Positions 7,678 through 9,439 of a stretch of DNA of 9,439 nt are shown here, piece after piece. Source of the DNA: Chloroflexota bacterium (GTDB lineage: Bacteria > Chloroflexota > Limnocylindria > Limnocylindrales > CSP1-4). The position numbers and the translations under genes were made by a program. The stretch is from NCBI GenBank assembly GCA_013695255.1, contig JACDAV010000023.1, positions 1 through 9,439 on the forward strand, in the 5' to 3' direction. Position 1 is the stretch's first letter, and each line of letters begins with the position of its first letter. Under the pieces are notes generated by a model. The model did no database searches. It saw only the letters and a program-made list of their open reading frames with translations, and was not told the DNA's origin.

Positions 7678-8093
7678 CGACGTTCGCCCGGGTCTCGGCC
7701 GCCCGGTCCGCCGACGGCCGTCCGGTAGAGCTCCGCCTCCCGCCGCCCTTCGACACGCTCGGCCGCCGTCAGGCTCCCGACCAGCGCGACCGCGACCCAC
7801 AGGGGAAGCGCGGCAAGCCCGACGATGAGCCAGCCGGTCCAGCGCACGACCCGCTCGACTCGGCCCGCGGTGGCCGGCATGCGGCGCGCGACCCAGTCCA
7901 GGTAGGCCGTCAGCCGGCTGAGGGCGGCCACCAGCCCAGCCAGGAGGATGCCGCCGAGGAGCACAACGACGATCAGGTCCGGTCGGAGGATCAGGGCGGC
8001 GACGGTCAGGAACGCCACGAGCAGCACGAGGCGACGAGCCGACGGGGCCGGCACGCGACCGAGGCGTCCTGCGTGCCGAGACAACGGGGCCAT
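7674..8093 (-). CDS. Small three-helix integral membrane protein (139 aa), function unknown
   Basis: I do not recognise a family. The first 20 residues are basic (Arg-rich), followed by two closely spaced hydrophobic helices (about 21-37 and 39-58), a basic amphipathic linker with LDWVARRM (65-72), a third hydrophobic helix (about 86-108), and a charged, cytoplasmic-looking C-terminal tail rich in Arg, Glu and Gly. There are no cysteines or evident catalytic motifs. The ATG at 8093 has a GGAGGAG site 5 nt upstream. The stop overlaps the TTG start of the next gene by 4 nt, so the two are likely made from one mRNA by coupled translation. The membrane protein could anchor or serve the HicB-DinB-GNAT enzyme, but only the arrangement suggests this. 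A GTACGCT promoter candidate lies upstream, separating the pair from pyruvate kinase. Confidence 0.75.
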   Translation of the reverse strand: MAPLSRHAGRLGRVPAPSARRLVLLVAFLTVAALILRPDLIVVVLLGGILLAGLVAALSRLTAYLDWVARRMPATAGRVERVVRWTGWLIVGLAALPLWVAVALVGSLTAAERVEGRREAELYRTAVGGPGGRDPGERR

Positions 8094-8098
8094 GGCAT

Positions 8099-8105
8099 CT
8101 CCTCC
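8099..8105 (-). promoter_or_regulatory. Ribosome binding site GGAGGAG of the membrane-protein gene
   Basis: GGAGGAG on the minus strand lies 5 nt before the ATG at 8093. A second ATG at 8097, immediately after the site, is in a different frame and too close to it to be used. Confidence 0.7.
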
Positions 8106-8125
8106 GACGTGGATGCTCCCCTGAG

Positions 8126-8154
8126 AGCGTACGGTGCGGCGCGGTCCCGGTCAT
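8126..8154 (-). promoter_or_regulatory. Putative promoter of the membrane-protein / HicB-DinB-GNAT pair
   Basis: On the minus strand ATGACC (8149-8154, 4 of 6 to TTGACA) and TACGCT (8126-8131) are separated by 17 bp. The -10 is in the GTACNNT context shared with other promoters in the window. The leader would be about 25 nt and includes the Shine-Dalgarno. Confidence 0.4.
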
Positions 8155-8173
8155 CATCCCCGGCAAGGCGCGC

Positions 8174-9439
8174 TCAGCCGGGGACGCGGTGCACCTCGAG
8201 CAGGTTGGGCCCGCTCCCCGGCTCCGCGGTGGAGGCCACCAGCACGACCGCCGCGCCCGCGGCCGCCAGCCGGGCCTCGCCCAGCAGCCACGCCATCAGG
8301 CCGAGGCGGCTGGCCACGTCTCCGGGTGGAATGCACGTCCGGGCGACCACGCCATGGACCATGGACAGCCGTCGGACGATGCCCGCGTCCGGCGAGAACG
8401 CGAACACGGGCACCCCCGGCCGCAACGCGGACAGCATCCGGGCCGTCCGGCCGGTGCGGGTGTAGCAGGCGATCCCCTCGATCGCGGGATCGGCGGATGC
8501 GAGCGCGACGGCCGCGTAGGCGAGCGCACCGGCATCGGTCCCGACCGGCGGGGGCGCTCCGGCCGGCAGGAGCGAAGCCCCCCGTTCCTCGCACAGCCGG
8601 ACGATCCGGACGGCCGCCTCGGCGGCCAGCACCGGGAAGGCGCCGATCGCCGTCTCACCGCTGAGCATGATCGCGTCGGCGCCGTCGAACACCGCGTTCG
8701 CAACGTCGCTGGCCTCGGCCCGCGTGGGCCGCGGTGAGGCGATCATCGACTCGAGCATCTGGGTCGCGACGATCGACGGCACGCCGCGGTCGAGCGCCCG
8801 GCGGACGAGCTGCTTCTGGACCAGCGGCACCGCCTCGTACGGCAGCTCCACCCCGAGGTCGCCGCGGGCGATCATCACCGCGTCCACGACGTCGAGGATC
8901 GCGTCGAACGACTCGACGGCGGGGCGGGTCTCGATCTTGGCCACGATCGGGGGGCCGCCCGGACCGAGCCGCTCCCGCAGTGCCACGACGTCGGCCGGTC
9001 CGCGGACGAAGGACTGGGCGACGTAGTCGGCGCCCATTGCCAGCACACGCGGAACGTCGGCACGGTCCTTGGCGGTGAGCGCCGGCGCGGACAGCCGATC
9101 GGCCGGGATCGCCACGCCGGCCCGGCTCCGGATCAACCCGCCGCGGATGATCTCCGTCGCCACGTCGGAGTCGACGGCGGTGACGCGGAGCTCAACGGCG
9201 CCGTCTGCCAGGAGGATGCGGTCCCCGGGCTGGACGTCCGCGGCCAGCCGCCGGTACGACACGTGCACCCCGGTGGCATCGCCGATTGGTCCGCCGGCCC
9301 GGCTCCGGAGCGTGAACGGTCGCCCTGGCTGGAGCCGGAGCTGGCCGCCGGCGAGGTCGCCAAGGCGGATCTTGGGCCCGGCCAGGTCGGCGAGCACCGC
9401 GATCGGGCGGGCGGCCTGCGCGGCCGCCGATCGCACCGC
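8174..9439 (-). CDS. pyk: Pyruvate kinase (N-terminus beyond window)
   Basis: Converts phosphoenolpyruvate and ADP to pyruvate and ATP, the last step of glycolysis, in the cytoplasm. Numbered from the GTG codon at 9436, the visible part begins at VLADLAGPKIRLG (14-26); about 45-50 residues including the RxNFSHG region lie beyond the edge. The B domain (GDATGVHVSYRRLAADVQPGDR) follows. Catalytic residues are present: K167 and E169 in AKIE, D193 in ARGDLG (metal ligand), T225 in ATQMLESM, then PRPTRAEASDVANAVFDG and MLSGETA. The C-terminal alpha/beta domain ends with NLLEVHRV. The usual KGVN-P-G motif is replaced by RAGVAIPAD near 105-113, a divergence worth noting. The GTG at 9436 is not the true start, because the frame continues in pyruvate kinase sequence. 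An 80-bp gap follows before the membrane-protein gene. Confidence 0.96.
   Translation of the reverse strand, partial: AVRSAAAQAARPIAVLADLAGPKIRLGDLAGGQLRLQPGRPFTLRSRAGGPIGDATGVHVSYRRLAADVQPGDRILLADGAVELRVTAVDSDVATEIIRGGLIRSRAGVAIPADRLSAPALTAKDRADVPRVLAMGADYVAQSFVRGPADVVALRERLGPGGPPIVAKIETRPAVESFDAILDVVDAVMIARGDLGVELPYEAVPLVQKQLVRRALDRGVPSIVATQMLESMIASPRPTRAEASDVANAVFDGADAIMLSGETAIGAFPVLAAEAAVRIVRLCEERGASLLPAGAPPPVGTDAGALAYAAVALASADPAIEGIACYTRTGRTARMLSALRPGVPVFAFSPDAGIVRRLSMVHGVVARTCIPPGDVASRLGLMAWLLGEARLAAAGAAVVLVASTAEPGSGPNLLEVHRVPG

Noticed and set aside
7678..8166. Upstream extension of the HicB-DinB-GNAT frame to 8166
   Set aside because: It is the out-of-frame shadow of the membrane-protein gene; the recognisable HicB strand begins just after the TTG at 7677.

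Overview
This is a GC-rich (roughly 70 % by eye), gene-dense bacterial chromosomal window with no mobile element, CRISPR array, tRNA or rRNA that I can see. The codon choice (G/C at third positions), short intergenic gaps, a GAAC-N4-GTTC SOS box, and several genes that look leaderless suggest a high-GC, Gram-positive-like lineage. Chloroflexota (for example Limnocylindria-like soil or freshwater groups) or Actinomycetota fit best. This taxonomic call is inference.

Layout from left to right. (1) 1-936 (+) is the C-terminal part of a UvrD/Rep-type superfamily 1 helicase, cut by the left edge. (2) 983-1168 (-) is a 61-residue zinc-ribbon protein. (3) 1325-1942 (+) is a RimJ/RimL-like GNAT acetyltransferase whose stop codon overlaps the stop of the convergent gene on a shared CTAG. 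(4) 1939-2283 and 2276-2722 (-) are two overlapping genes of unknown function, the second resembling the DUF6941-type family. (5) 2811-3218 (-) is a small secreted protein of unknown function. (6) 3317-6382 (-) is a complete uvrA, with a LexA-type box and a nearly leaderless promoter. (7) 6568-7677 (-) is a three-part protein: HicB-like domain, DinB-like four-helix domain, GNAT domain. It is translationally coupled by a TTGA overlap to (8) 7674-8093 (-), a small three-helix membrane protein. (9) 8174-9439 (-) is pyruvate kinase, cut by the right edge before its N-terminus. No stretch longer than 300 bases lacks a gene.

How the pieces relate. UvrA is the damage-sensing ATPase of nucleotide excision repair, and UvrD-family helicases can act in the same pathway. 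However, the two genes are separated by unrelated genes and read in opposite directions, so no common operon is implied. The UvrA control region is the clearest regulatory story here: a GAAC-N4-GTTC palindrome lies where the -35 element of a TACACT promoter would be, as expected for LexA repression.

A second theme is a recurring GTACNNT element. By manual scan it occurs at five intergenic places and at none inside genes. In three cases its -10-like hexamer lies 6-9 nt before a start codon that lacks a Shine-Dalgarno sequence, which predicts leaderless or near-leaderless mRNAs. The SD-bearing genes (zinc ribbon, secreted protein, membrane protein) have clear AGGAGG-like sites, two of them with a hairpin just upstream.

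I did not find an evidently new multi-gene system. The most unusual protein is the HicB-DinB-GNAT fusion.
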